Source of the DNA: Closterium sp. Naga37s-1
Lineage: Eukaryota; Streptophyta; Zygnematophyceae; Desmidiales; Closteriaceae
DNA length: 64,000 nt
Direction of reading: 5' to 3'
Assembly: GCA_947471745.1 (NCBI GenBank)
Contig: CANJKZ010000461.1
Coordinates: 129,001 to 193,000, forward strand
Shown: in pieces, positions 1 to 19,786 of the stretch
Layout of the letters: each line of letters begins with the position of its first letter
Numbering within the stretch: position 1 is the first letter of the stretch
Translations under genes and position numbers: made by a program
The notes under the pieces: generated by a model
What the model saw: only the letters and a program-made list of their open reading frames with translations
Database searches by the model: none
What the model was told of the DNA's origin: nothing

Positions 1-409
1 TAGTCCGCCCGGCCTCGCCGGAGAACTGCAGCCCAGCGACCTCGAGCGTGCACGTGAACACCGGCTGGTGCCCGGGACCCGACCGCACCGTGTTATAATT
101 CGGCAGCGGCACGCCGGCGCGCTGAGCCGTTTCTTGTAACAAATTTTTGCAGACACCTGACTCGTCGAGCACTGTAGCGATGGACTGCGACGGGCAGCAC
201 TCGGAGAGGCTCCTGAGGGCCACCTCGGCTGCTGCGTGCTCCGCCTGGCGGAGCGATATGAAGTAACCCGGGCTTACGTAGGTCTCGCCATTGAAAAGAA
301 CCGTGGCTTCAAACTTAGGTGCGTGGTCTGGACCTTCGCGTATGCATGCGTATGAGGGGAGGTTGTAGCCGTTCTTCTGGGCCACCTCCTGAAGCTGATT
401 CTTATGCAT
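1..409 (-). CDS. DRB-type double-stranded-RNA-binding protein, 5' part (3' end outside window)
   Basis: Open from an ATG at 409 down to base 1 (136 codons, no stop), so the C-terminus is missing. The N-terminus starts directly with a dsRNA-binding motif: MHKNQLQEVAQKNGYNLPSY, then the beta strands around FEATVLFNGETY, then the helix QAEHAAAEVALRSL. A second motif starts near residue 88 (VCKNLLQETAQRAGVPLPNY). Two tandem motifs with this spacing at the extreme N-terminus are typical of plant DRB proteins (HYL1/DRB1, DRB2, DRB4), partners of Dicer-like enzymes in small-RNA production; wording is closest to my memory of DRB2. The stretch just upstream, T-rich and ending TAG at 421 on the minus strand, could be the acceptor of a 5'UTR intron. 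Family assignment is firm, subtype is not. Confidence 0.88.
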   Translation of the reverse strand, partial: MHKNQLQEVAQKNGYNLPSYACIREGPDHAPKFEATVLFNGETYVSPGYFISLRQAEHAAAEVALRSLSECCPSQSIATVLDESGVCKNLLQETAQRAGVPLPNYNTVRSGPGHQPVFTCTLEVAGLQFSGEAGRT

Positions 410-3400
410 ATTGACTGGATCTACGAAAAAAAAGTAAAAGCTAGCGCAATCTACGATCTGCTGTTCGTAAGACTAAGCTGTTCTTTTCTTTATGCAGCAC
501 GATGCTTTGGAGACCAGCGTTGGCCGAGTCGTCCAATTCGAATAGCCTGGAAACTGGGAAAATCTTGGAAGGATAGAAAATAATGGAACTGGTTGTGTGG
601 GATGGGAGGACTGAAGATGAGCAAGGGTTTCAGGAATATGAAGCTGGATGAAGAACGGACCGACCAACGGATGGTTGGAGTTCCGCGAGGCGGAACGAGT
701 AGGGGAGATAGGGGGAGGGACGGGGGAGGAGGAAGCCGCGTACCGACTGGTTTGAGGCGGCAATTGACGGTGGAAGGTTCATGGTGGGGCGGAGTGGAGG
801 CTTGGCTGGGGTGCAGCAGATGCGACAGGAATGGAAACTGACGGGAGGAAGAGAGGCGCAGTGGTCAGGCAGTCAAATCGGGGGAATTTCGGGGGGGATG
901 CGGGCTGATCGCCAGTCAGAGTGCTGCTGCCCTGGGCGGCTGATTGCGCGCAGGGAGGAAAAGGGGGGAGGGGAGGGAAGGGGAGAAGGCAGAGCAGAGG
1001 CTATGCATGCATTGTTCCGCTCCGCGTTGCGAATAGCGGTTGGCGGCTGCTGAAGAGGAGGGGTGAGGTGAGGTGAGTGGGCGTGCACTCAGCGAAAATA
1101 CTAGCTCGTCCAATGGGATGCAGACAAGGCCACGGGGACGAGGCAAGAAGGTTCTGGCTTGGAGGCTGGTTCGGTTGAATCGGTTCGACAACATAAGGAT
1201 GGGAAATTTGGGGTTTGACTCGCATGAGGAGAGGGCATTCACGGGCGGATGCGGAGATTTGTCTGCGCATGAGTGCGGAAACGTACAACTCCTTGCGCAG
1301 GGGAAGCGAAGGGGGAATGAGCTGGTTCGGGCGGATATACCGCCACTGGGTGGAACACAATAATGACACCGACCAACGTCTAATTCTTGGCAAGGCAAGG
1401 CGCACCTCCGCACCGTCCCTCCACCGCACCTCGAGATAAATTGCCCTGTACTTCAACCGACAATCTTCCCAATCAATTCCCACACCACAGCACAGCCCTC
1501 GACAAGGAACGTAGCTGCCTGTTCCGAAGACTTCCCACCAATCACACGCTATTTCCCTCACTGTGACCTGTTTCAAGCCGTCCGATGGAGTCTTGAAGAA
1601 GATGATGGGACGTCCTCTGGCACATCGCGACGCGCGAGGGCAAGCTTCTGCACAAGTATCACACAGACGTGATGCGAAACGCGTTTGCATACTGACAGAA
1701 AAGTCTGGTGGGTGTCGGTGGGATGTTAACAAAAAACGACAAATTACTTTGTCGGCAGGACTAGGCTGGTGTGAACAGCGACATCACAGAAATCCATGCC
1801 ATTTCTTACAAGTCTATATCGAGACATTTCCTCTATGTGATATTACTTTCCTTACCTTTCATCCCAAATGTTGGACAATTTGCCCACACTCCATGATCCT
1901 GCCGATGCAAGTGAAGATGCAAGACGTGCGCAGGTGTCCGATTTCCCGCCAAGTAAAAAAAAAAAAAAAAAAAACCAATAGAAGATTGGTGGAATACGAG
2001 CCATATTCTCTCCTTTGATATTGTGGACTCTTATGCGTTCGAAATAGTGTGTGCTTGTAAGAAGGAAACACCCATTGCATGCGATAAGAGAATCCTCACT
2101 ACCCACTTTGTAACCCACCCTGTTACTCGCCATTCGCTTCCACTCTCGCAAACCTCGTGAAGGTCTGGGCTCGCTTCTTCTAGATTCAGGTGCTAGCTGT
2201 TCGTGCATGCGCACATCAGGAGTTGCTCCGACTTGTGGTTGGATGGGCTAGTCCACGTCATAATTGCGGGAGGCAATCGGAAGAACCACTTTCGGACACT
2301 CGTTGAGATCGTGGCCCTGATCGGTAGCCCTTAAAGCCGTGGCCCAACTATCAACTTCAACTTCAAAGTATTATAGCTTGGAAGAGGTTGACCCAGGCAG
2401 TTCAAAGCCGAGAAGTTTGTCCTCTTCTGGTTTTCCAGTTTTTTCGTCCAATAGAATTCAAGTTACTCACATGCCATTTTTGTCCCCCAACTGTTCCTAA
2501 GAAGTTGCACCCCGCCTTTAAGCGGAGTGCGCTCCGGTCGCGTTGGCACACACGTGTGGGCACGTGTCGGTGGGTGCTTCCCTTCTCCTCCTGTAAGTTT
2601 CCCAACTCCGAGGGGTGATCGGCACGCCCTCGAAACTCCGCTTAGGGAAGTTGCGAGGGTCATGCGCGCGATTTCCCTCAACGCACTGTTGCGGTCGGCC
2701 CAGACTGCCCCACTCGTGACCAAGAAAACGAATTCCCACAAAGGGCTAACTTAGCCAGAAAATGACAACATCAAGAACCACTGGGAGTTGGGGGAATGAA
2801 AAAATTTGAAGATATTTGAAGGCTTCCCTGAAAACAAAAAAAGTAAATTTTGCGGTTCTGTTGGGTTCACCCTTCGAGGGCTTAATCCGAGTAAGCGAGG
2901 CTTACTCTCCCAAAAAGCCAGGGTTAGTGGAGTTTGCCGCGGAGCTAAGTTTGCCAGTTAAGGAACCTTCCTGAATGGCAACTTCGAGTCGTACTCCGAG
3001 TAGGGTGTCCGGGCGATCGTTTGCCCATTCTGACTTACACGGAGTAAGCCACGTCGGACTGAGTAAACTTCCGTCACACGTGCAAAGCGGGACTCGGGAA
3101 CTGCCTAGAAGCTCACTAACCCCGCTTAAGGGTGCTACCGATCAGGCACCGTATTTCTCAGCGAAATAACTCGTCATTGATTGCCCTTCTCTGCCATCGT
3201 CAGCTTTAGGCAACTGCTCCATGCACCAGCATTCTCTGGTGCTCGCCACGTTGGCTTGGTCACAGCTGCGGCCCGCTGACGGCGAATCGCAGAGGCGCTG
3301 ACGTTGCGCGATTGTTGGAGCAGGTGAGCGTTTGTCATGGAGTCGCACCTTATCCGGTCCATTTCCGTTTCCCACAACAGAGCCAATCCACGTCCCGCAA

Positions 3401-3799
3401 TTGTTCGACTGACCTGTGAATTGCGGTCGAGATGTTTTGTCACGTCAGGAAGAGTTTGTGGTGGGGTGCGGCTTGTCGGAGGGTGTGTGTACACCTGGGA
3501 CCTGGGAAGAAAATTAATAATTCCAAATGAAACGACGACACAGACCACACACCGCACACGTGGAACCGCACCACACCACACATCATACACCACACACCAC
3601 ACCACACCAATAATAAGCGAGCACATCATACACCACACACCACACCACACCAATAATAACCGAGCAGGGCAGGGAAAGCAGTGAACGCTGAGCCGCGCGT
3701 GGCACCAAACAGCAGAGTGGGAGAACGAGGCCACTCCACTGGACTTGGCGCATAGACCACTAACCGAAACCTACCGTTGGACAGAGGACATGGCGCATG
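410..3799. other. Intergenic region, no gene recognised
   Basis: About 3.4 kb between the DRB start and the TATA box of the phosphatase gene. All reading frames of useful length are composition-driven and none resembles a known protein. It holds a 20-A run (1955-1974) and, at 3581-3666, two tandem copies of a 43-bp CA-rich unit. The part near 409-800 should contain the DRB promoter, but I see no clear core element. Confidence 0.5.
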
Positions 3800-3806
3800 T
3801 ATAAAA
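3800..3806 (+). promoter_or_regulatory. TATA box of the LSF2-like gene
   Basis: TATAAAA in a GC-richer setting, about 235 bp before the ATG at 4040. A start of transcription near 3830 would give a 5'UTR of about 210 nt. Position and match are good; there is no other support. Confidence 0.5.
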
Positions 3807-4039
3807 CGCGGATATTCATTTCTTCATTTCAGTCACGTGGTTTGTTGAGATATTCTGCCTCATTGCTTGCTCTCAGTCGCTCGCTGGCACCTTTCTGATT
3901 GCACTAAGTTCATCCACCTTCCCTGGACTGGAACTGTGATCGAAACGTCAAGTGAATTATAGGAGGACCGTTTCCCTCTTATCCCGCAATTCCTCAAGAC
4001 TTCCTGGTGTCAATCTCTTTTCCATCACAACTGAAAGCA

Positions 4040-4801
4040 ATGGCTGCTGCTGCACTTGCTCGTTCTTCCACGCTGACACCCGTAAAATCCATCATCCTGC
4101 TACCGTCGCAACACGTCACAAGCAAACAACGCACCCTAACTCCCCAATTCTGGCTCTCCAAGCCGTCTCGACCTTCACCAATTCGCTGTGAGGCCCCACC
4201 CACAATGACCGAACGGGAGCAGAACCGCCAGCTGAAAGTCGCGCCGTCGTCCCTCGAATACAACGACCGGATGAAACGACAGATGGCGAATCCGTACGAG
4301 TATCACCACGAGCTCGGAATTTACTACACCCGAGTACACCCTAAGATCATCGTCGGCTCGCAGCCGCAAACTCCGGTCGCCATCGTCAAACGGTGCAGGG
4401 AGCGCCACGTGGAGCATCACCGCCGGCCAGCCGTTGATTTCGATCCGAATTCGCTCCGCCATGAGCTTCCCAGGATGGTTGCTGTGATCGCAAAGGCCGT
4501 CGCGGAAGGGAAAACCGTCTACGTGCACTGTACCGCGGGTCTCGGCCGGTCTCCAGCAGCTGTGATAGCGTATCTGTTCTGGTTCGCCGAGCCGCGCGTG
4601 GACCTGAACGGCGCGTACGACCACGTTACATCTCTCCGCCCCTGCGGTCCCAAGAAGGACGCCATCCGCGGCGCGACGTACGACTTGGCAAAGAACAGCC
4701 CATACCAGCCGCAATTCGAGCACCTTCCGGATTTCGCGTTCACTGACGTGGCGCAGTGGGAGAGAGACCTCATCCGCCAGCGCGTGTGGGCTCTAGCTTA
4801 A
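4040..4801 (+). CDS. LSF2-like phosphoglucan phosphatase, internally deleted, intronless
   Basis: 253 aa from the ATG at 4040, in a strong plant context (AGCAATGGC); the frame is open a little further upstream but without an ATG. Residues 1 to about 55 look like a plastid transit peptide. The remainder follows the dual-specificity phosphatase LSF2, which removes phosphate from glucans during starch breakdown: YEYHHELGIYYT, IIVGSQPQ, RRPAVDFDP with the general-acid Asp, the active-site loop HCTAGLGRSPA (Cys and Arg present), RPCGPKKDAIRGATYDLAKN and a WERDLIRQRV C-terminus. Compared from memory with Arabidopsis LSF2 (282 aa), about 33 residues are missing between SQPQTP and VAIVKRC, the stretch with a core beta strand. 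With no intron, a retrocopy of an exon-skipped transcript is possible, and activity is doubtful. The 3' end converges with the cupin gene. Confidence 0.82.
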   Translation: MAAAALARSSTLTPVKSIILLPSQHVTSKQRTLTPQFWLSKPSRPSPIRCEAPPTMTEREQNRQLKVAPSSLEYNDRMKRQMANPYEYHHELGIYYTRVHPKIIVGSQPQTPVAIVKRCRERHVEHHRRPAVDFDPNSLRHELPRMVAVIAKAVAEGKTVYVHCTAGLGRSPAAVIAYLFWFAEPRVDLNGAYDHVTSLRPCGPKKDAIRGATYDLAKNSPYQPQFEHLPDFAFTDVAQWERDLIRQRVWALA

Positions 4802-4938
4802 GCGGAAAGTTGCGGTTGCGGTTGCGACTCCGCAGAGGCTGCTGAACGGTTGGCCAGGCTCGATCTGTACATTCACGGCAACGCAGCAGCACAGGAGTCC
4901 CTTATTTTTATCACCCTGCGGCGGGTGGTTCCAGAGTC

Positions 4939-5424
4939 CTAACGGCAGCACAGGATGTCCTTACTTTTGGGGGAAATACTATGAGAGGGTCTGGCCTCGC
5001 GGGATTTTGCCGCCTCTAAAATCACATCTGTGCCGCCCATGCGGAACAAGAAGCGGCCCGACAGGATGCTGTCTTTCTTGTGCACGCCGTGCGTGTGCTC
5101 CGGGAACTCCGTGCCAGGCGGGAAGACATAACGGGTAACACTGTAACCCTCCGCCTGGAGCCGCTCCTTCATAGCACGCTCCGAGAGTTTCCCGTACACG
5201 GCGGCGTCCCATTTCTCGGGCCGAACCGCACACACTACTGCAGGTCTCGGAACAGCCGAGGCTGGGCCGAAGCTTTTGAGTGTACGGGAGAGATGAGTTG
5301 TCCCATGCGGGATTCTCAAGGCCGAAGCCATGGCGAAAATATGAGGTTGCGGGGATGCAGGAATGGAGTGCGGGCCGAGAAAATGTTGGTGCTGGTTTGG
5401 TTGAGGCGGGGTTCGAGAAGGCAT
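4939..5424 (-). CDS. Plastid-targeted small cupin protein with disrupted C-terminus
   Basis: The first ATG after the TATA box is at 5424 (161 aa). A second at 5331 (MASALRIPHG) has a better context and gives a classic transit peptide ending near VVCA, so it may be the real start (130 aa). The mature part is a cupin_2 barrel: GYSVTRYVFPPGTEFPEHTHGVHKKDSILSGRF in outline, with the metal-binding HTHG motif. The barrel stops after RMGGTDVILEA, where the family normally continues with a second metal-binding motif. Here an unrelated tail of about 20 residues follows to the stop. One frame over, the same DNA reads GKIPRGQTLS and then stops, which resembles a decayed continuation. Likely a recently broken gene or a sequencing indel. 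Specific function unknown. Confidence 0.62.
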   Translation of the reverse strand: MPSRTPPQPNQHQHFLGPHSIPASPQPHIFAMASALRIPHGTTHLSRTLKSFGPASAVPRPAVVCAVRPEKWDAAVYGKLSERAMKERLQAEGYSVTRYVFPPGTEFPEHTHGVHKKDSILSGRFLFRMGGTDVILEAAKSREARPSHSISPKSKDILCCR

Positions 5425-5467
5425 GGGAGAAGGGGAATGTGCTCGTTTCGATACAAACAGTCCCACC

Positions 5468-5475
5468 GTTTATAA
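5468..5475 (-). promoter_or_regulatory. TATA box of the cupin gene
   Basis: TTTATAAA on the minus strand, about 45 bp before the upstream ATG (5424) and 140 bp before the downstream one (5331). Confidence 0.45.
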
Positions 5476-5607
5476 AACAGTTTGGTAAAGGATATGATGA
5501 AACGCCACATCTGCATACGCCTAGTATTTGGATAAGGCATACATATAAAATTTTCCAACAAGTTTGCAAGCCTAAACATTAATTCACATGAAACATTGTA
5601 CTTCTGA

Positions 5608-7232
5608 TCACCCGGTGATCATGGTGCCAGCACCCTCATCTGTAAGCACCTCGAGCAGCAGCGAGTGTGGCTTGCGGCCGTCAATAATGGCAGTGGAATG
5701 CACGCCCTGGGCGAGAGATCGGATGCAGCACTCCACCTTGGGAATCATGCCTCCCTTTACAATGCCATCTGCTATCAGCTTGCGAATGCCCTTGATGTCC
5801 ACCTCCTTCACAAGACTGCATAGGGCACCAAGAATCGACGGTGAAGGTTTAGAATAGGGGTAAAAGAAAACAGCAGCAAAAGGTTATTGGTCAGGAAAGG
5901 TTTGAATAACGGGTGTCAGGGGACAGTTCATGGATTGATGAGTGAGATTGGGACGACAGACGGTGGAATCCATGACCTTGTGATGTGCAATGTCACCTGT
6001 CACCACCCCTGTGACTCAGGTCTAGTTCAGTTCCCAGAATGCCACAGAGCACAGCAATGCTTGATTCTGGTTGAATTCTGGCAACTTCATTCGGCAGTTG
6101 GATCAAGTGCCTAGTTGCGAGCAAACGGTTGAGCGCAATCCCTTCATACATTCCTGCTCCCAGCGGACACAATACTACTACGATCAAACCCCTTACAAAA
6201 CAATCGCCACCAACAAACCTGCAACTCTTCAGGATTCCGTTTTCCCAACCTTTACCCACGTGGCTTTGTCTGTTCTGTGTCAACTAGTCCCATTCCCATC
6301 CTTGCGCGTCATTTTCCAACAAATTCGCTGTGATGTCCTTCATTCAACACGTCTCACCTCGCATGGTCTCACCTGTCCAAGTCCTTCGGGTCGATCATCA
6401 CACCCGGCACGTCCGTCATCAGAATGAGCTTCTCCGCTCCCAGCGACGCCGCAATTTCCCCAGCCGCCGTGTCCGCATTCACGTTATAAGCCTGCCCCTC
6501 AGAATCCGCCGCCACCGTTGCAATAACGGGGATGATCCCGTCACGAACCAGCCCTTTGACGACAGTCGTATCGATACTCGAGATGTCGCCAACGAATCCC
6601 AGGTCTGCGCTAGCCTGTCGCGCGGTGATCATGCGACCGTCCTTCCCGCACATTCCCACAGCGGTGCCACCGGCACGATTGATAAGCGACACGAGCGACT
6701 TATTCACCTTCCCTACAAGCACCATCTCGACCACCTCCATAGTAGGCCCGTCAGTTACACGCAGTCCGTTCTTGAAATTCGGCTCAATGCCTATCCGCGT
6801 CAGCCACGTGTTAATCTCCGGTCCGCCTCCGTGAACAAGCACGGGCCGCAAGCCGACGCAAGATAGAAGCACGAGGTCTTTAATCACACCCTCTTTAAGC
6901 GTCGGGTCCTTCATCGCCGCGCCGCCATACTTCACAACGACGGTCTTGCGTTGGAACCGTTGGATGAAGGGAAGCGCTTCGGAAAGAATGTCGACGCGAT
7001 CGAGGGCGGAGAACTCTTGCGCGAGAGCAGATCGGACGGTCGTGGTGCGTTTGGCGGATCGCGAGCTGCGAGATCTGGTAGAACGCGCGGTAGCTGGGAT
7101 CAGGGAGCGGTTTGAAGGGACGAATGAGCTGTGAGATGAAAGATTTCCAACGGCTGACGTGGACGCTGATTTGCAAACCAGGGAGGTGGAACCTGCAGCA
7201 GAAGCCTGCAATGCTGCCGATGCCGCCGCCAT
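5608..7232 (-). CDS. NAGK: Acetylglutamate kinase, plastid (two exons)
   Basis: Exons 6373-7232 and 5608-5815, intron 5816-6372 with GTGAGA donor and TGCAG acceptor, phase 2; the join restores Ser in [16 protein letters not shown]. The product is 355 aa. The ATG at 7232 (ACAATGGCG) starts a Ser/Ala/Arg-rich transit peptide of about 75 residues. The kinase core shows [12 protein letters not shown] (phosphate-binding Lys-Gly-Gly), [57 protein letters not shown], and the C-terminal [10 protein letters not shown] typical of arginine-inhibited enzymes. It phosphorylates N-acetylglutamate in arginine synthesis; plant homologues are activated by the PII protein and repressed by arginine. Unlike HCAR, its intron carries no exon copies that I can see. 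It lies head-to-tail downstream of HCAR. Confidence 0.95.
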
Positions 7233-8015
7233 TGTGATGCAATTATCCAAATCTCCTGCAGCTCGTTAGACTCCGCTTCCGCTAGCGAGCGGATACAGCT
7301 AAATCAGGACGTGAAAACGTGACGAGGCGCACGGAAATAGAAATGCAAGAGAGACCTGGAATGATGGACCCTAAACTCTGCTTCAACCCTGAAACAACGA
7401 ATTTTGTCCTGCTTGTGTGTTATAACGCGAGTTTGAGCCGTGCACAAGCACTGCTAGCTTTCTTGCCCATTGCCTCTCCCCTTCGCTGCTTTGTTGCCTC
7501 GCAAAGGATACAGGACGGTTTGCAACGTTGCGGAGCGTTGTACCGGGTTCCCGTCATCCCAGCACCTTCCGAACCAAACCCGGTACTACACCGCTCCGCG
7601 CTGGTGCGCACCAAGCTGATTTGCAGAAACACCTCGTCAGAGATCTCCATTCCACGCAAGCAAAGCTCGGCTCTTCTCGCGACTCGATTCGTGGGCTCTA
7701 TCGCGCTGCTCCAAGGTGTGCACGTGGCCCTTCGAGCCGCAGTGGTGAGTCACTGCGGCGGGTACTTCCTTCCGATTTGTCAAGATGTTGAACACGAACT
7801 GCCACGACGGATAGACCATCCAATCAGGCGTGCTTCGAGATGTACGCAGCAAAGGGCCCATCCGACAGCACAACAGGTTGTCTCCACGACAAATACACGT
7901 TCCATGTGAAGTTGTTAATTGCACTTCCATTCCAAATTCCACTATTTTAGCATAGACTTCCGTAAATACACACCACTTTACAGCTTCTGATGCTTCGCAA
8001 TTTGCTGCAGCAATT
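7233..8015. other. Spacer between acetylglutamate kinase and HCAR
   Basis: About 780 bp holding the kinase promoter and the HCAR 3'UTR. I see no credible additional gene; short open frames here have no recognisable domain. Confidence 0.5.
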
Positions 8016-17863
<9,848 letters not shown>

Positions 17864-17940
17864 GCTTAATTTAGGAGACCGAAGAATCCTACAAGAACGC
17901 CGCGGAAACACGATTCGACGGAGATTAATCTAGCTAGCTT

Positions 17941-18311
17941 TTGGAGATTAATTGAGCCTGCGGCGACTATTCTAGCCTCTGAGCATGTCGATCACAATGC
18001 AGAATGAGTAACCTTATTCCTTACCGACTGCTCCTCGTGTTCCTCACGAAAAGCGCTCAATGTGTCTCTCCGCGGTACCGTTCGGAGCACCCGCAGGTTA
18101 GATTCCGGACTGGTTCCTGCTTTATTGCCAGTCTGTTGAATGCGGCGGATATCCCAAGGAGTCGTTTCAGTAAGTGATTCGATAAGAAGCAAACGAGAGT
18201 GATCCGCCAGATCCGTACGTATTTTCGAGATTCTTGGAAGGCACGAGCTGAACCGGCGCCACGTCAATGGTCTAGGGTTCTGAGTCAGCCTGGGTTCACA
18301 GATCACCCTAA
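17941..18311. other. HCAR upstream region
   Basis: About 370 bp between the HCAR 5' leader and the Ty3 5' LTR. It probably holds the HCAR promoter; no TATA box or other element stands out. The retroelement inserted 449 bp before the HCAR start codon and is transcribed in the opposite direction. Confidence 0.4.
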
Positions 18312-18762
18312 TGTTACAGGGGGTTTTACTGTTCACTTTGCACAGTAACTCCCAACCCCATCCTTATCCTTATCTTCTTGGATTTCCTAGTGCCACGTGG
18401 CACTCTACTTTCTTTGCCTTCTAGTTCCTAGTCCCACAACCCACTTTCCCACAATTGCTCTTGCATGCTATATCAACCTTGCTTGTATTCCCTCATATCA
18501 ATCAATTCTCATTCAACTCTTCAATTACTCAGTTACCTCTTCGCCTATTTCGCCAACACTCTCTTTCGCCAAAGTCTTCCGCCGCGTTTATCCTCAATTT
18601 AGTCAACCCCGCTATTCCTTAGCGGATTTAGGCCAAGGGGCCTAACACTTGGTATCAAGAGCCTTCGCGGGGAGCGACTTCCAACGAGCGACCGTCGACG
18701 ACGAGACTACGACGTCATCGTCCCGCGGTGCCGACTTGCAGACTTGGAGTCGTCGAGCCGAC

Positions 18763-19766
18763 ATGGATGAAACCATGACCGCTGTCCCCAACGACATGGG
18801 CAACACGCTTGCTCAACTCATGCGCCAACTCGAAACGTTGACGCTGGAAAATCGCCAGGTACGGGCTGAAATGCAACAGCTTCGTGAATTTGCGTCAATT
18901 CCTCTTGGTCATGCCGCACCATCTCCTGCACCCAACACGTCGACTGGCGCGGAAGCGCTGCCGGAACGTCGAAGCGCGCTCAAGCCGCAGAAGCCCGAGC
19001 CGTTCGACCCAACGTGCGGACGTGGATCTTCATGCTGAACAACTACTTCGCCGCGAGCGGGGTGCAAGAGGCGGACGCGCAGCAGCGGATCGAGTACTCC
19101 GTTACGCTGCTGAGGGGCCCGGCCTTGGAGTGGTGGCGCCAACTCACGCAAACTGCAATAAGGAGGGCTCATTTGGACGGGCATCAACAGGGCGAGGGGC
19201 ATGCAGCTGCAACTTCGAGCTTAGGGAGTTTAGCTTTGGGTGTTACCACGGTTCCGACGACATGGGAAGGATTTGAAGCGGAGCTGAAGAGTAGGTTCGA
19301 CTTGGTGAATGCCTCCGAAGCTGCTAGGAAGCGTCTGCGTCATTTCCGACATATAGGAAACGTCCAGGAGTACACACGACGGTTCTTCAGCATCTGCAAC
19401 GAGATAGACGATATCACGGAAGCAGAGATGCGCGATCGCTACCTCGAAGGGTTGAAGCCGGACATAGCGGAGATCATAGCGATTCACGGATTGTCCACCT
19501 TTGAGTCGGTAGTCGCAGCAGCAGAACGCGTCGACGCAGTACGAAGCCGACGGGGTCGTGACGATCGCGATAGGGGATACAAACCGATCACCGACACTCG
19601 ATCGAGGGACGGACTATCGCCCATGAAGATTGGTGCAGTTAACAGTGACGGCTCACAGAAAACGGGATTTAGGGGGAACTGTCACTACTGCAAAAAGCCG
19701 GGACACATGAAGCGGGACTGCCCACAGCTTAAGGAGCGGCAGCAGGGAAACGAAAACCGCCAGTAG
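18763..19766 (+). pseudogene. gag: Ty3 gag, frameshifted
   Basis: ATG 18763 (MDETMTAVPND). A coiled-coil-like stretch (LMRQLETLTLENRQVRAEMQQLR) leads to PQKPEPFDPT near 19010, where the frame changes. The next frame continues with the retrotransposon gag domain (RTWIFMLNNYF, LRGPALEWWR, TTWEGFEAELKSRF, LEGLKPDI) and ends with a zinc knuckle CHYCKKPGHMKRDC. The frame changes again before pol. The first shift looks like a small indel; the second could be the element's normal gag-pol arrangement. Confidence 0.85.
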
Positions 19767-19786
19767 GTAGCGGGTCGCTAGCTGGT

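Noticed and set aside
1001..1732. 243-residue open frame on the minus strand upstream of the DRB gene
   Set aside because: No ATG-based support, no recognisable domain, overlapping frames of similar quality in both strands.
1955..1974. Poly-A run as a retrogene or SINE tail
   Set aside because: No tRNA-like head, target duplication or coding remnant upstream; could be simple sequence.
7420..7910. Possible small gene between acetylglutamate kinase and HCAR
   Set aside because: Both strands give short frames without domain, ATG context or splice signals.
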